A DNA stretch of 64,000 nt from NCBI GenBank assembly GCA_000436115.1, contig FR894525.1, positions 16,471 through 80,470 on the forward strand, written 5' to 3'. The position numbers and the translations under genes were made by a program. Under the pieces are notes generated by a model. It ran no database searches and was not told the DNA's origin. It worked only from the letters and a program-made list of their open reading frames with translations. Each line of letters starts with the position of its first letter. Within the stretch, counting starts at the first letter, position 1. Shown piece after piece: positions 8,498 to 17,756 of the stretch. This stretch comes from Firmicutes bacterium CAG:534. GTDB lineage: Bacteria; Bacillota; Clostridia; Lachnospirales; Lachnospiraceae.

Positions 8498-10573
8498 ATG
8501 GCAAAGTATCTTGTAATTGTGGAATCACCGGCGAAGGTAAAGACGATCAAGAAGTTTTTGGGATCAAACTATGAGGTTGCTGCCAGCAACGGACATGTTC
8601 GTGATCTGCCAAAAAGTCAGCTTGGCTTTGATGTGGAGCATGACTATGAACCCAAATATATTACGATCAGAGGCAAAGGTGATATTCTGGCAAATCTGCG
8701 AAAGGAAGTAAAGAAGGCTGAAAAGGTCTATCTGGCAACTGACCCTGACCGTGAGGGAGAGGCGATTTCCTGGCATTTAATGAAAGCGTTGAAACTGGAA
8801 GATAAAAAGGTTTATCGTATTACCTTTAATGAAATTACGAAAAATGCGGTGAAAGAGTCTCTGAAGCATGCAAGAGAGATCGATATGGATCTGGTAGACG
8901 CCCAGCAGACAAGGCGTATGCTTGACAGAATGGTGGGATACCGGATTTCCCCCCTTTTATGGGCAAAGGTGAAAAGAGGCCTATCCGCAGGAAGAGTGCA
9001 GTCTGTGGCTCTTCGGATCATCTGCGACAGAGAGGATGAGATCAGCAGCTTTATTCCTGAGGAATACTGGACGCTGGACGCTTCCTTTCAGATCCCGGGG
9101 GAGAGAAAACCCCTGAAGGCAAAATATTATGGCACCAAGGATCAGAAGAAAACTATTTCCTCCAGGGAAGAGCTGGATCAGATTCTTTCAGAGCTTCAAA
9201 AGGAAAAATACCAGGTAACAGAGGTCAAAAAGGGAGAAAGGACCAAAAAGGCTCCTCTTCCGTTTACAACCTCTACCCTGCAGCAGGAAGCAAGCAAGGT
9301 GTTGAATTTTTCCACGCAAAAGACTATGCGTCTTGCACAGCAGCTTTATGAAGGAGTGGAGATCAAGGGAAGCGGCACGGTAGGTCTGATCACCTATCTC
9401 CGTACAGATTCCATCAGGGTTTCCGAGGAAGCTGAGACTATGGCGCAGGAATACATTATAAAGACCTACGGCGAGGAATATGCGGCGGGCAGGATCAGAA
9501 CGGAAAAATCCGGAAAGAAAATCCAGGACGCCCATGAGGCGATCAGGCCTACGGATATCAGTCGGATCCCGATAGAGATCAAGGAATCCCTTTCCAGAGA
9601 CCAGCTGCGGCTTTATCAGCTGATCTGGAAACGGTTTACGGCCAGCAGGATGGAGGCAGCCAAATATGAAACCACCTCCATTAAGATCGATGCTGGAAAG
9701 CATCGCTTTACGGTTGCAGCTTCCAAGCTTGTGTTTGACGGCTTTATGAGCGTGTATATCCAGGAAGAGGATAAGGAAGAAGAAAATATCCTGGTGAAGG
9801 GGCTGGAAAAGGGAACAGACCTGCCTGCGCCGGAATTAGAGGAAAAGCAGCATTTTACCCAGCCTGCGCCGCACTACACGGAAGCTTCGCTGGTAAGAGC
9901 GCTGGAGGAGCTTGGAATCGGAAGGCCCAGTACCTATGCGCCTACCATAACAACGATCCTGGCAAGGCGTTATATTGTAAAAGAAAATAAAAACCTGTAT
10001 GTCACAGAGCTTGGAGAAGTGGTCAACAATATGATGAAAGAAGCCTTTCCCAGCATTGTGGATGTGAACTTTACGGCAAATATGGAGGCGCTCCTTGACG
10101 GAGTGGAAGAAGGAACCGTGAACTGGAAGACCATTGTCTCCAACTTCTATCCGGATCTGGATGAGGCGGTGAAAGCAGCAGAGAAGGAACTGAAAGAGGT
10201 TGCCATTGAGGATGAAGTATCGGATGAAGTCTGCGAGCTCTGCGGAAGAAACATGGTGATCAAGTACGGTCCCCACGGCAGGTTCCTTGCATGCCCGGGC
10301 TTCCCGGAGTGCAGAAACACCAAGCCCTATTATGAAAAGATCGGCGTGCCGTGTCCTAAATGCGGGAAGGATATTGTTTTGAAAAAGACCCGCAAGGGCA
10401 GAAAATATTACGGCTGCATTAACAATCCTGAATGTGATTTCATGGTATGGCAGAAACCTTCAAAGGAAAAGTGCCCCAGATGTGGACTGCCCCTTTTGTA
10501 TAAGGGAAACAAGCTTGCCTGCATGGACGAAAACTGCGGATATGTCACTTTAATTCCTGAAAAAGACAAATAA
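8498..10573 (+). CDS. topA: DNA topoisomerase I (type IA)
   Basis: The 691-residue protein starts MAKYLVIVESPAKVKT at ATG 8498, behind AGGGGAAG; a longer frame from 8462 would add 12 residues unlike the family. It has the TOPRIM domain (VESPAKV, ATDPDREGEAISWHL), the catalytic tyrosine at about Y300 in GLITYLRTDS, and three C-terminal four-cysteine zinc ribbons (CELCGR, CPKCGK, CPRCGL). It relaxes negative supercoils behind transcription. Placement after dprA follows the B. subtilis order, although trmFO is missing here. Confidence 0.97.
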   Translation: MAKYLVIVESPAKVKTIKKFLGSNYEVAASNGHVRDLPKSQLGFDVEHDYEPKYITIRGKGDILANLRKEVKKAEKVYLATDPDREGEAISWHLMKALKLEDKKVYRITFNEITKNAVKESLKHAREIDMDLVDAQQTRRMLDRMVGYRISPLLWAKVKRGLSAGRVQSVALRIICDREDEISSFIPEEYWTLDASFQIPGERKPLKAKYYGTKDQKKTISSREELDQILSELQKEKYQVTEVKKGERTKKAPLPFTTSTLQQEASKVLNFSTQKTMRLAQQLYEGVEIKGSGTVGLITYLRTDSIRVSEEAETMAQEYIIKTYGEEYAAGRIRTEKSGKKIQDAHEAIRPTDISRIPIEIKESLSRDQLRLYQLIWKRFTASRMEAAKYETTSIKIDAGKHRFTVAASKLVFDGFMSVYIQEEDKEEENILVKGLEKGTDLPAPELEEKQHFTQPAPHYTEASLVRALEELGIGRPSTYAPTITTILARRYIVKENKNLYVTELGEVVNNMMKEAFPSIVDVNFTANMEALLDGVEEGTVNWKTIVSNFYPDLDEAVKAAEKELKEVAIEDEVSDEVCELCGRNMVIKYGPHGRFLACPGFPECRNTKPYYEKIGVPCPKCGKDIVLKKTRKGRKYYGCINNPECDFMVWQKPSKEKCPRCGLPLLYKGNKLACMDENCGYVTLIPEKDK

Positions 10574-10584
10574 TTCAGAAAATT
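10570..10584 (+). promoter_or_regulatory. Candidate CodY-binding box upstream of codY
   Basis: The 15-mer ATAATTCAGAAAATT matches the CodY box AATTTTCWGAAAATT at 12 of 15 positions, including the whole CWGAAAATT half. It overlaps the topA stop and lies 42 bases upstream of the codY -35. This suggests that CodY regulates its own gene, as an inference. Confidence 0.55.
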
Positions 10585-10626
10585 TTAAAATTATTTGCAA
10601 ATATACAAATATTTCGGCTGTGAACA

Positions 10627-10655
10627 TTGAAAATACTGTAATTGTATGCTACACT
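10627..10655 (+). promoter_or_regulatory. Sigma-A type promoter of codY
   Basis: TTGAAA (10627-10632) and TACACT (10650-10655) are 17 bases apart, 29 bases ahead of the codY ATG, which has an AAAGGAGGG ribosome-binding site. Confidence 0.65.
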
Positions 10656-10684
10656 ATCCCTGATGGTACAAAAGGAGGGATTTT

Positions 10685-11470
10685 ATGAGCAGTGTACAAC
10701 TGTTAGACAAAACAAGAAAAATCGGAAAGCTTTTGCATAACAACAATTCCAGCAAGGTTGTTTTTAATGACATCTGCTCTGTGCTTTGTGAGATCTTATC
10801 CTCCAATGTACTTGTGATCAGTAAAAAGGGAAAGGTACTTGGAGTAGGAGACGCTGAAGGCGTGGACTCCATTACAGAACTGATCGTGGATCAGGTGGGC
10901 GGCTTTATCGACTCTATGCTCAATGAAAGGCTTCTTGCAGTCCTTTCCACCAAGGAAAACGTCAATCTGGAAACTCTGGGCTTTGAAGAGGGCGATGTGA
11001 AAAAGTTTCAGGCGATTATCACGCCCATTGAGATTGCAGGGGAACGCCTGGGAACCCTTTTTATTTACAAATGTGAGAAGCAGTATGATATTGACGATAT
11101 TATTTTGTGTGAATACGGCACCACGGTGGTGGGACTTGAAATGCTGCGGGCAGTAAATGAAGAAAATGCAGAAGAGAGCCGTAAGCTTGCGGTGATCAGA
11201 TCGGCGATCAATACCTTATCCTATTCGGAGATGGAAGCAGTGGTTCATATCTTTGAGGAACTGAACGGAATGGAAGGAATTCTTGTTGCCAGCAAGATTG
11301 CAGACAGGGTTGGGATCACCCGATCGGTGATCGTGAACGCCCTGCGCAAATTTGAAAGTGCGGGAGTGATCGAATCCAGGTCTTCCGGAATGAAAGGAAC
11401 CTATATCAAGGTGCTGAACGACATGGTATTTGATGAAGTGGAGAAGCTGAAAAAGGAAAATCTGCAGTAA
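10685..11470 (+). CDS. codY: GTP/branched-chain amino acid-sensing repressor CodY
   Basis: This 261-residue protein has the CodY layout: an N-terminal GAF-like sensor domain (about 1-155), a linker helix, and a C-terminal winged helix with the recognition element ASKIADRVGITRSVIVNALRK near 203-223 and FESAGVIESRSSGMKGTYI after it. CodY senses branched-chain amino acids and, in many Firmicutes, GTP, and represses stationary-phase, motility and competence genes when nutrients are rich. As in B. subtilis it sits just ahead of flgB, although clpQ and clpY are absent. A strong terminator separates it from the flagellar operon. Confidence 0.96.
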   Translation: MSSVQLLDKTRKIGKLLHNNNSSKVVFNDICSVLCEILSSNVLVISKKGKVLGVGDAEGVDSITELIVDQVGGFIDSMLNERLLAVLSTKENVNLETLGFEEGDVKKFQAIITPIEIAGERLGTLFIYKCEKQYDIDDIILCEYGTTVVGLEMLRAVNEENAEESRKLAVIRSAINTLSYSEMEAVVHIFEELNGMEGILVASKIADRVGITRSVIVNALRKFESAGVIESRSSGMKGTYIKVLNDMVFDEVEKLKKENLQ

Positions 11471-11523
11471 ACAGATGCAGGAAAATTGCCTGTTTTTCGG
11501 GCAGATGATTAAATTGAGGACGG

Positions 11524-11557
11524 GGGATCTATGAGGAATCTCATAGGTCCCTTTTTT
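11524..11557 (+). terminator. Intrinsic terminator after codY
   Basis: A 12-bp stem, GGGATCTATGAG (11524-11535) with CTCATAGGTCCC (11540-11551), has a GAAT loop and one G-T wobble. Six T follow at 11552-11557. Confidence 0.93.
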
Positions 11558-11590
11558 GAATAGAATGGTACTTTGGTACTGATTTTATCA

Positions 11591-11624
11591 TAAAACTTGT
11601 AATTTCACCCAGATAATTTAAAAT
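11591..11624 (+). promoter_or_regulatory. Flagellar operon promoter region (sigma-A and sigma-28 type elements overlap)
   Basis: A sigma-A-like pair TTGTAA (11597-11602) and TAAAAT (11619-11624), with a 16-base spacer, overlaps a sigma-28-like pair TAAA (11591-11594) and CCAGATAA (11609-11616), with a 14-base spacer. A TATGAT follows at 11629-11634 without a good -35. One or both could drive the operon that begins at 11678. Neither is a perfect match. Confidence 0.45.
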
Positions 11625-11677
11625 AGATATGATAGCGTGAGCAGGAGTTTACACTACTGAAAGGAAGGAGTCAGAAT

Positions 11678-12067
11678 ATGCTGAATAGCAATGTCTTTGA
11701 TTACGTTAATGTACTGGGGAAAGCAGCAGATGCTTCCTGGCTGAGAAACGATATCCTTGCCAATAATCTCGCTAATGTGGATACTCCCGGGTATAAGCGG
11801 AAGGACATTGATTTTGAGTCGCAGCTTCGGAGAGCACTGGGAAGCTCCAGATATGAAAGCGTGGATTCCAAGGTTTCCCATGTGACAAGCACAGAACTTG
11901 AGGGAAGAGTTTATACGGACGCCGCTAATTTCTCTTATCGGCTTGACGGAAACAATGTGGATATTGATACTGAAAATGTGGAACTGGCTTCCAACCAGAT
12001 TAAATATAATGGACTGATGAGCGGTATCAATCAGGAATTTGCTAATCTGAAAATGGTTATGAAATAA
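11678..12067 (+). CDS. flgB: Flagellar basal-body rod protein FlgB
   Basis: This 129-residue proximal rod subunit has the N-terminal rod signature around residues 22-37 (LRNDILANNLANVDTPGYKR) and the C-terminal heptad-rich helix ending in ASNQIKYNGLMSGINQEFANLK, which together pack in the rod coiled coil. It is exported by the flagellar type III system without a cleaved signal. It is the first gene of the fla/che operon; AAGGAAGGAG precedes the ATG. flgC follows after 18 bases. Confidence 0.97.
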   Translation: MLNSNVFDYVNVLGKAADASWLRNDILANNLANVDTPGYKRKDIDFESQLRRALGSSRYESVDSKVSHVTSTELEGRVYTDAANFSYRLDGNNVDIDTENVELASNQIKYNGLMSGINQEFANLKMVMK

Positions 12068-12085
12068 CGCACAGGGGGAACTAGA

Positions 12086-12535
12086 ATGAGTATATTCAGT
12101 GCTTTTAATGTGAATGCGTCAGGCATGACAGCCCAGCGCTACCGCATGGATATTATTTCTGAAAATGTGGCAAATGCCAATACCACCCGTACACAGGACG
12201 GTACGCCCTACAGGCGTAAGGTGGTGACCTTTGAACAGAAGGGTGCAACTGCCAAAACCTTCAGCAGCTTTTTGGGACAGGCAAGCAACCGTTATGACGG
12301 ACAGGGAGTCCGGGTTCGCAAGGTCAGCGAGGATACCTGGACACAGATGAACATGGTTTATGATCCGTCCCATCCGGATGCAGATGAAAACGGCTATGTT
12401 ACATATCCTAACGTGAATATTGTCACAGAAATGACAAACCTCATTGACGCCAGCCGTTCCTACGAGGCTAACGCTACCGCTTTTAACGCCAGCAAATCCA
12501 TGGCAATGAAGGGGCTTGAGATCAGCGGGCAGTAA
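12086..12535 (+). CDS. flgC: Flagellar basal-body rod protein FlgC
   Basis: The 149-residue protein begins with the rod/hook-family N-terminus FNVNASGMTAQRYRMDIISENVANANT and ends with VTEMTNLIDASRSYEANATAFNASKSM, the shared C-terminal helix. A TPYRRK segment near residue 41 fits the FlgC subfamily. It is a proximal rod subunit between MS ring and distal rod. It lies between flgB and fliE, the usual order. Confidence 0.97.
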   Translation: MSIFSAFNVNASGMTAQRYRMDIISENVANANTTRTQDGTPYRRKVVTFEQKGATAKTFSSFLGQASNRYDGQGVRVRKVSEDTWTQMNMVYDPSHPDADENGYVTYPNVNIVTEMTNLIDASRSYEANATAFNASKSMAMKGLEISGQ

Positions 12536-12575
12536 CAAAGCAGTGTAATTTTATACATAATTAGGGGAGATCAAA

Positions 12576-12893
12576 ATGGATATTTCATCATTTTATAATA
12601 TTTCATCCGGAGCCATCCGGGATGCAGTGGAAAATTCTTCACTGACAGATAAAACCAAGACAAATGGGGAGTTTGCCGGCTTATTCGACAAAGCGGTTCA
12701 AAACTTAAATACAACCAATTCTTACCTGTCTGATGCGGAAAACGAGGAGATCAGATGGGCTCTTGGCGAGACAGAGAATACTCATGAGCTTGCTATCGCA
12801 CTTCACAAGGCTTCCGCTGCGCTGTCTTACACAGTGGCTGTAAGAGACAAGTTCCTTGAAGCTTACAGGGAAATTATGCAGATGCAAATGTAG
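12576..12893 (+). CDS. fliE: Flagellar hook-basal body complex protein FliE
   Basis: This 105-residue protein is mostly helical and has the conserved C-terminal segment HELAIALHKASAALSYTVAVRDKFLEAYREIMQMQM. FliE joins the MS ring (FliF) to the first rod subunit and is an early export substrate. Length and position between flgC and fliF fit. A GGGGAGA site precedes the ATG. Confidence 0.95.
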   Translation: MDISSFYNISSGAIRDAVENSSLTDKTKTNGEFAGLFDKAVQNLNTTNSYLSDAENEEIRWALGETENTHELAIALHKASAALSYTVAVRDKFLEAYREIMQMQM

Positions 12894-12927
12894 CGGAAAG
12901 CTTCATTGCGTGATCGGGGGCTAAAAC

Positions 12928-14532
12928 ATGGCAGATAAAGCAAAGGAACTGCTCGAGAAAGTACTCGAGTGGTGGAATAAATTTTCCACAAAACAAAAAA
13001 CATTTATTATTTCCGCCGGAGCTGGTGTGATCATTGCACTGGGTCTGTTAGTTACCATACTCACCAGACCCCAGTACATAATCCTTTTGAACTGTGAAAC
13101 CACAAAAGAGGCTTCAGAGGTAAAGGATCTTCTGGAAACAGAAGGGCTTGATTATAAGGTGTCGGATGACGGATACCAGATCAGCATCAACAAAAAACAG
13201 CAGTCAGAAGCAGCACTTTTGTTAGGGGCAAACGATATCCAGGCGGCAACCTATACCATAGATAACGTGACAGACGGCGGCCTGAGTACCACAGAGGCGG
13301 ACAAGCAGAAACGCTATGAGTATTATATGGAGACCAGGCTTGCGGAGGATCTGCTGGCAAAGTTCAGCTTTATCAAGAGCGCCTATGTAGAGATCTATAT
13401 ACCGGAGCAGGATGGCACACTGATCTCCAGCAGGAATGAATCCCAGTCCTCTATCTGGATCCTGTTAGAGATGGAGCAGGAGATCCCTACGGATACAGCG
13501 GCAGGGATTGCACAGGCGGTAGCGGTAGCCATCGGCAACAAGACACCTGAAAATGTGGTGATCATGGATACCAACGGAAATACCCTGTATTCCGGGGATG
13601 ACAGCTACAGCGCTTCCGGAAATGCAAGCTCCCAGCTTGGGGTGAAGTCCCAGTGGGAGACCAAGGTGAAGAACGAGGTACGCCAGGTTCTCCTTGGAAC
13701 CAACGAATATGACAAGGTTGAGGTTGCGGTAAATCTGGATCTGGATTTTTCCTCTTCAACAGTAAGAGACCATGAATATTATGTACCCGATGGAAACAGC
13801 CAGGGGTATTATTCCTCCAGCAGAGTGTATAATTCCACTTCTACCAACGGAGATGCAGGAGTTCCGGGAACAGACTCCAACGGGAATGCGGAGTATGTTT
13901 ACCAGGATAACAGCCAGAGTGAGTCAGAAACCTCGGAAGCAGAATATAATTATCTGCCCTCTGAGCGGATCACGGATAAGGAAGTTCCCCCGGGAGGGAT
14001 TAATTACGATTCCTCTACCATTTCCCTGTCAGTTACTACCTTAAACTTAGTCAGGGAAGAGGATGTAAAGGCCCAGGGGCTTTTGACGGGGATCACCTGG
14101 GACGAATATAAGCTTGCAAATGCAGGACAGACCCAGCAGACAGTTTCTGATGAAATTTATGATGTGGTTTCCAAGGCAACAGGATTTCCCAGGGACAATA
14201 TTGCTATTGTGGCATATTCCGAGAATATGTTCTTTGATGCCCAGGGCCTGAACGTATCAGCCTCTGACATCATACAGATTGTGATCATTCTCATCATATT
14301 GGGGCTGCTTGCGTTTGTAGTGATCAGAAGCATGCGCGGCGAAAAACAGACTCAGCAGCCGGAGGAGCTTTCTGTAGAAACTCTGCTCCAGTCTCAGCCT
14401 GAGACGGAGATCGAAGATATTGGAACGGAACAGATTTCCGAAGTGAGAAAGATCATTGAAAAGTTTGTGGATGAAAATCCGGAGGCAGCAGCCAACCTTC
14501 TTCGCAACTGGCTGAATGAAGAGTGGTCATAA
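12928..14532 (+). CDS. fliF: Flagellar MS-ring protein FliF
   Basis: This 534-residue membrane protein has two transmembrane helices, at about 24-44 and 447-467, bracketing the ring-building domains. Between them lie the YscJ-like region with TEADKQKRYEYYMETRLAEDL and a Ser/Asn/Tyr-rich insert near 280-345 corresponding to the beta-collar. The cytoplasmic tail (EEWS end, RKIIEKFVDENPEAAANLLRNWL) is the FliG-binding motif. FliF forms the membrane base of the motor and houses the export gate. The gene is followed by fliG after 26 bases. Confidence 0.97.
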   Translation: MADKAKELLEKVLEWWNKFSTKQKTFIISAGAGVIIALGLLVTILTRPQYIILLNCETTKEASEVKDLLETEGLDYKVSDDGYQISINKKQQSEAALLLGANDIQAATYTIDNVTDGGLSTTEADKQKRYEYYMETRLAEDLLAKFSFIKSAYVEIYIPEQDGTLISSRNESQSSIWILLEMEQEIPTDTAAGIAQAVAVAIGNKTPENVVIMDTNGNTLYSGDDSYSASGNASSQLGVKSQWETKVKNEVRQVLLGTNEYDKVEVAVNLDLDFSSSTVRDHEYYVPDGNSQGYYSSSRVYNSTSTNGDAGVPGTDSNGNAEYVYQDNSQSESETSEAEYNYLPSERITDKEVPPGGINYDSSTISLSVTTLNLVREEDVKAQGLLTGITWDEYKLANAGQTQQTVSDEIYDVVSKATGFPRDNIAIVAYSENMFFDAQGLNVSASDIIQIVIILIILGLLAFVVIRSMRGEKQTQQPEELSVETLLQSQPETEIEDIGTEQISEVRKIIEKFVDENPEAAANLLRNWLNEEWS

Positions 14533-14558
14533 GCGGAAGCAGGGAGGATTAACAGATT

Positions 14559-15575
14559 ATGCCCAGAGGTGCAGATGAAAAAATAGGCGGTCTGCAGAAA
14601 GCAGCAATCTTACTGATTGCGCTCGGACCGGAAAAGTCGGCTTCAATCTTTAAACACCTGAAGGAAGAGGAAATCGAAGAGCTGACACTTGAAATAGCAA
14701 ATACCAGAAGCGTGACTCCTCAGGTAAAAGAGGAAGTGATCGATGAATTTTACCAGGTCTGCCTGGCGCAGCAGTACATAGCAGAGGGCGGTATCTCCTA
14801 CGCAAAGGAACTGCTGGAAAAGGCCCTGGGTTCAGAAAAGGCAATGGATGTGATCGGAAAGCTGACGGCATCCTTGCAGGTAAAGCCTTTCGAATTTGTG
14901 AGAAAGACAGATGCGGCCCAGCTTTTGAACTTTATCCAGGATGAGCATCCCCAGACCATTGCCCTTATTTTATCTTATTTACCGGCGGCCCAGGCTGCCA
15001 TGATCGTTTCTGCGCTTCCGCCGGACAGACAGGCAGATGTGGCGAGACGTATTGCGGTTATGGACAGAACCAGTCCGGATGTTGTCAAGGAAGTGGAGAA
15101 AATATTGGAATCAAAGCTGTCCTCCCTGGTCAACCAGGATTACACCATTATCGGCGGCGTAGATGCTGTTGTAGATATTTTAAATACGGTGGATCGTGGA
15201 ACAGAAAAACATATTATGGAAACTCTGGAGATCGAAGAGCCCGAGCTTGCAGACGAGATCAGAAAGAAGATGTTTGTATTCGAAGATATTCTTCTTCTGG
15301 ACGACAGAGCTATTCAGCGTGTGCTGCGTGATGTGGATAACAATGACCTTGCTCTTGCACTTAAGGGCTCCAATGAGCAGGTACAGGCTGCAATCTTTAA
15401 CAATATGTCCAAGCGTCTTGCGGTGATGATCAAGGAAGATATGGACTTTATGGGACCTGTGCGTATGAAGGATGTTGAAGAAGCACAGCAGAAGATCGTC
15501 AACATCATCCGTAAACTGGAGGATTCCGGTGAGATTGTGATTTCCAGAGGTGGAGGTGACGAGATCATTGTCTAA
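14559..15575 (+). CDS. fliG: Flagellar motor switch protein FliG
   Basis: The 338-residue rotor protein has the FliG N domain (GGLQKAAILLIALGPEKSASIFKHL), the middle EHPQTIALILSYL motif at about 129-141, and the C-terminal torque helix region with DILLLDDRAIQRVLRDVDNNDLALALKG, which carries the charged residues that meet MotA. It couples the MS ring to the C ring and transmits torque. Its final codons overlap the fliH start. Confidence 0.97.
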   Translation: MPRGADEKIGGLQKAAILLIALGPEKSASIFKHLKEEEIEELTLEIANTRSVTPQVKEEVIDEFYQVCLAQQYIAEGGISYAKELLEKALGSEKAMDVIGKLTASLQVKPFEFVRKTDAAQLLNFIQDEHPQTIALILSYLPAAQAAMIVSALPPDRQADVARRIAVMDRTSPDVVKEVEKILESKLSSLVNQDYTIIGGVDAVVDILNTVDRGTEKHIMETLEIEEPELADEIRKKMFVFEDILLLDDRAIQRVLRDVDNNDLALALKGSNEQVQAAIFNNMSKRLAVMIKEDMDFMGPVRMKDVEEAQQKIVNIIRKLEDSGEIVISRGGGDEIIV

Positions 15576-16437
15576 CCTGTATAAAGCGGGCTGGGTAGTA
15601 ATGGAAGACGATGCCCGTATCATTGATACAAACGAACTGGTGGAAAAGAAGCTCCGGGAGGCAGAAAGAAAGCATTATGTGTCAAGCGCTGCAGATGCAG
15701 AGGAAAAAGGCTTTACCGGAGGACTGCCCACAGAAAAGGTGGAGGCGCTTCTTGACCAGGATGCAGAAACTGCCGTTTTAAAGAGTGCATCCCTGGAAGA
15801 AAAGGAAGCTGTGCAGGCACAGCTTGAACAGGCAAAAAAAGAACTGGAGGAAGCAAAGCAGCAGGCTGCGCAGATCCTAGAGGACGCACAGCAGCAGGCC
15901 GAAGCCCTGCACCAGCAGACCTACCAGGAAGCCCTGAAAAAAGGCCGGGCAGACGGCTATGAACAGGGAATGAGGCAGGTTCAGGAGCTGAAAGAAGAGT
16001 GGGAAGCCAAAAAACAGGAGCTCTTGCAGGATTACAACAAAAAGATGGCAGATTTAGAGCCGGCTTTTGTGGAAAATCTGACGGATATTTACGAGCATAT
16101 CTTCCGTGTGGATTTGAGCTCCTACAAGGGACTTGTGGAAAATCTGCTTATGGATGCCATGCAGAAGATCGAAACAACAGGCAACCTGATCGTACATGTC
16201 TCAAGAGAAGCCTATAAGCCGGTCAGCGAGGCCAAGGGGCGGCTTTTGGAGGCAACCGGAATATTGCAGGAACGCCTGGAAATTGTTCCTGATATGACAC
16301 TGAAGGAAGCACAGTGCATGATAGAAACAGAAAATGGAGTTTATGACTGCTCCCTGGGAACAGAGTTAGAGGAGCTTTCCAGAAAGCTGCGGCTTCTTTC
16401 TTACAGAGGCGGTAAAAATCATGATGCCGGAAATTGA
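15568..16437 (+). CDS. fliH: Flagellar assembly protein FliH
   Basis: I choose the TTG at 15568, giving 289 residues beginning LSNLYKAGW (Met-initiated), because a perfect GGAGGTGA site lies at 15552-15559 and clostridial FliH proteins start with a similar MSNLxKxG. The open frame reaches back to a GTG at 15550 without support. The gene overlaps the fliG end by 8 bases. The middle (about 60-160) is a long Gln/Glu/Ala-rich coiled coil and the C-terminal third is the FliH/YscL fold. FliH is the stator-like partner that holds the FliI ATPase at the export gate. FliI overlaps its end. Confidence 0.92.
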   Translation: MSNLYKAGWVVMEDDARIIDTNELVEKKLREAERKHYVSSAADAEEKGFTGGLPTEKVEALLDQDAETAVLKSASLEEKEAVQAQLEQAKKELEEAKQQAAQILEDAQQQAEALHQQTYQEALKKGRADGYEQGMRQVQELKEEWEAKKQELLQDYNKKMADLEPAFVENLTDIYEHIFRVDLSSYKGLVENLLMDAMQKIETTGNLIVHVSREAYKPVSEAKGRLLEATGILQERLEIVPDMTLKEAQCMIETENGVYDCSLGTELEELSRKLRLLSYRGGKNHDAGN

Positions 16438-17740
16438 TTTTTCAAAATATAAAACTGTAACAAATGACAGCCTTTTCAAAGTAAAGGGAAAAGTGGTCAA
16501 CGTGATCGGGCTTACCATTGAGTCGGCAGGACCTGTGGCAAAGCTTGGCGATATCTGCATGATCTCCCCCGGAACAGGAAATGCAAAACCTGCTCTCGCA
16601 GAGGTGGTTGGCTTTAAGGAAGGAAAGCTTCTTTTGATGCCCTATCAGAATGTGGAGGGAATCGGCCCCGGAAGCAGTGTTGAAAACACGGGAGCGCCTC
16701 TTACGGTGAAAGTGGATGACAGCCTTCTGGGCCATACCTTAGACGGCCTCGGAAGACCGGATACGGGAGAACTGATCTCGGGAAAGACTTATTCGGTGGA
16801 AGCAAAACCGCCGGATCCCATGAGCCGTAAGATCATTGATACGGTTCTTCCCCTTGGAGTGAAAGCGGTAGATGGACTGATCACAGTAGGAAAAGGACAG
16901 AGAATTGGAATTTTCGCCGGATCCGGAGTGGGAAAATCCACACTGATGGGTATGTTTGCCAGAAATACCAAGGCAGATATTAATGTGATCGCACTGATCG
17001 GGGAACGTGGCAGAGAGGTGCGGGAGTTTGTGGAAAGAGACCTTGGGCCGGAAGGAATGAAGCGCTCTGTTGTGGTAGTGGCAACCTCAGATAAACCTGC
17101 CCTGGAAAGAAAAAAGGCTGCTCAGACAGCAACTGCCATTGCAGAATATTTCAGGGATCAGGGGAAGGATGTTCTTTTAATGATGGATTCCCTTACCCGT
17201 TTTTCCATGGCGCAAAGAGAGATCGGTCTTGCCAGCGGGGAACCGCCGGTATCAAGAGGGTATCCGCCCAGTGTATATTCGGAAATGCCTAAGCTTTTAG
17301 AGAGGGCAGGGCGCTCTGATAAGGGGTCTATCACAGGGCTTTACACTGTGCTTGTAGACGGTGATGATTTTAATGAACCGATCACAGATACGGCCAGAAG
17401 TATTCTGGACGGACATATCATGCTGGATCGTAAGATCGCACATAAAAACCATTACCCTGCCATTGATGTGCTTCAGAGCATTTCCAGATGCATGAGCCAG
17501 ATTGCAGAGCGGGAACACAAGATGTATGCAGGCAAATTGAAAAATGTGCTGGCTACTTATAACGAGGCGGAGGATCTGATCAATATCGGCGCCTACAAAA
17601 CAGGAAGTAACCCGGGAATTGATTATGCAATTCAAAAAATTGACGAAGTAAACCGCTTCCTGGTTCAGGATGTGAATGAAAAGTTTACCTTTGAGGAAAC
17701 GGTAGCGCTGCTCAAGGCGATCTTTGAAGAAAAAGAATAG
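16421..17740 (+). CDS. fliI: Flagellum-specific export ATPase FliI
   Basis: This 439-residue F1-beta-like ATPase has the P-loop AGSGVGKST at 166-174, GERGREVREFV near 194, and the Walker B run VLLMMDSLTRFSMAQREIGLASGEPP, diagnostic of FliI/YscN. It forms a hexamer that helps feed substrates to the export gate. Two adjacent ATGs, at 16421 and 16424, are possible starts; the gene overlaps fliH by 17 bases, indicating translational coupling. Confidence 0.97.
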   Translation: MMPEIDFSKYKTVTNDSLFKVKGKVVNVIGLTIESAGPVAKLGDICMISPGTGNAKPALAEVVGFKEGKLLLMPYQNVEGIGPGSSVENTGAPLTVKVDDSLLGHTLDGLGRPDTGELISGKTYSVEAKPPDPMSRKIIDTVLPLGVKAVDGLITVGKGQRIGIFAGSGVGKSTLMGMFARNTKADINVIALIGERGREVREFVERDLGPEGMKRSVVVVATSDKPALERKKAAQTATAIAEYFRDQGKDVLLMMDSLTRFSMAQREIGLASGEPPVSRGYPPSVYSEMPKLLERAGRSDKGSITGLYTVLVDGDDFNEPITDTARSILDGHIMLDRKIAHKNHYPAIDVLQSISRCMSQIAEREHKMYAGKLKNVLATYNEAEDLINIGAYKTGSNPGIDYAIQKIDEVNRFLVQDVNEKFTFEETVALLKAIFEEKE

Positions 17741-17756
17741 ACTTCGGGAGTAAGCA

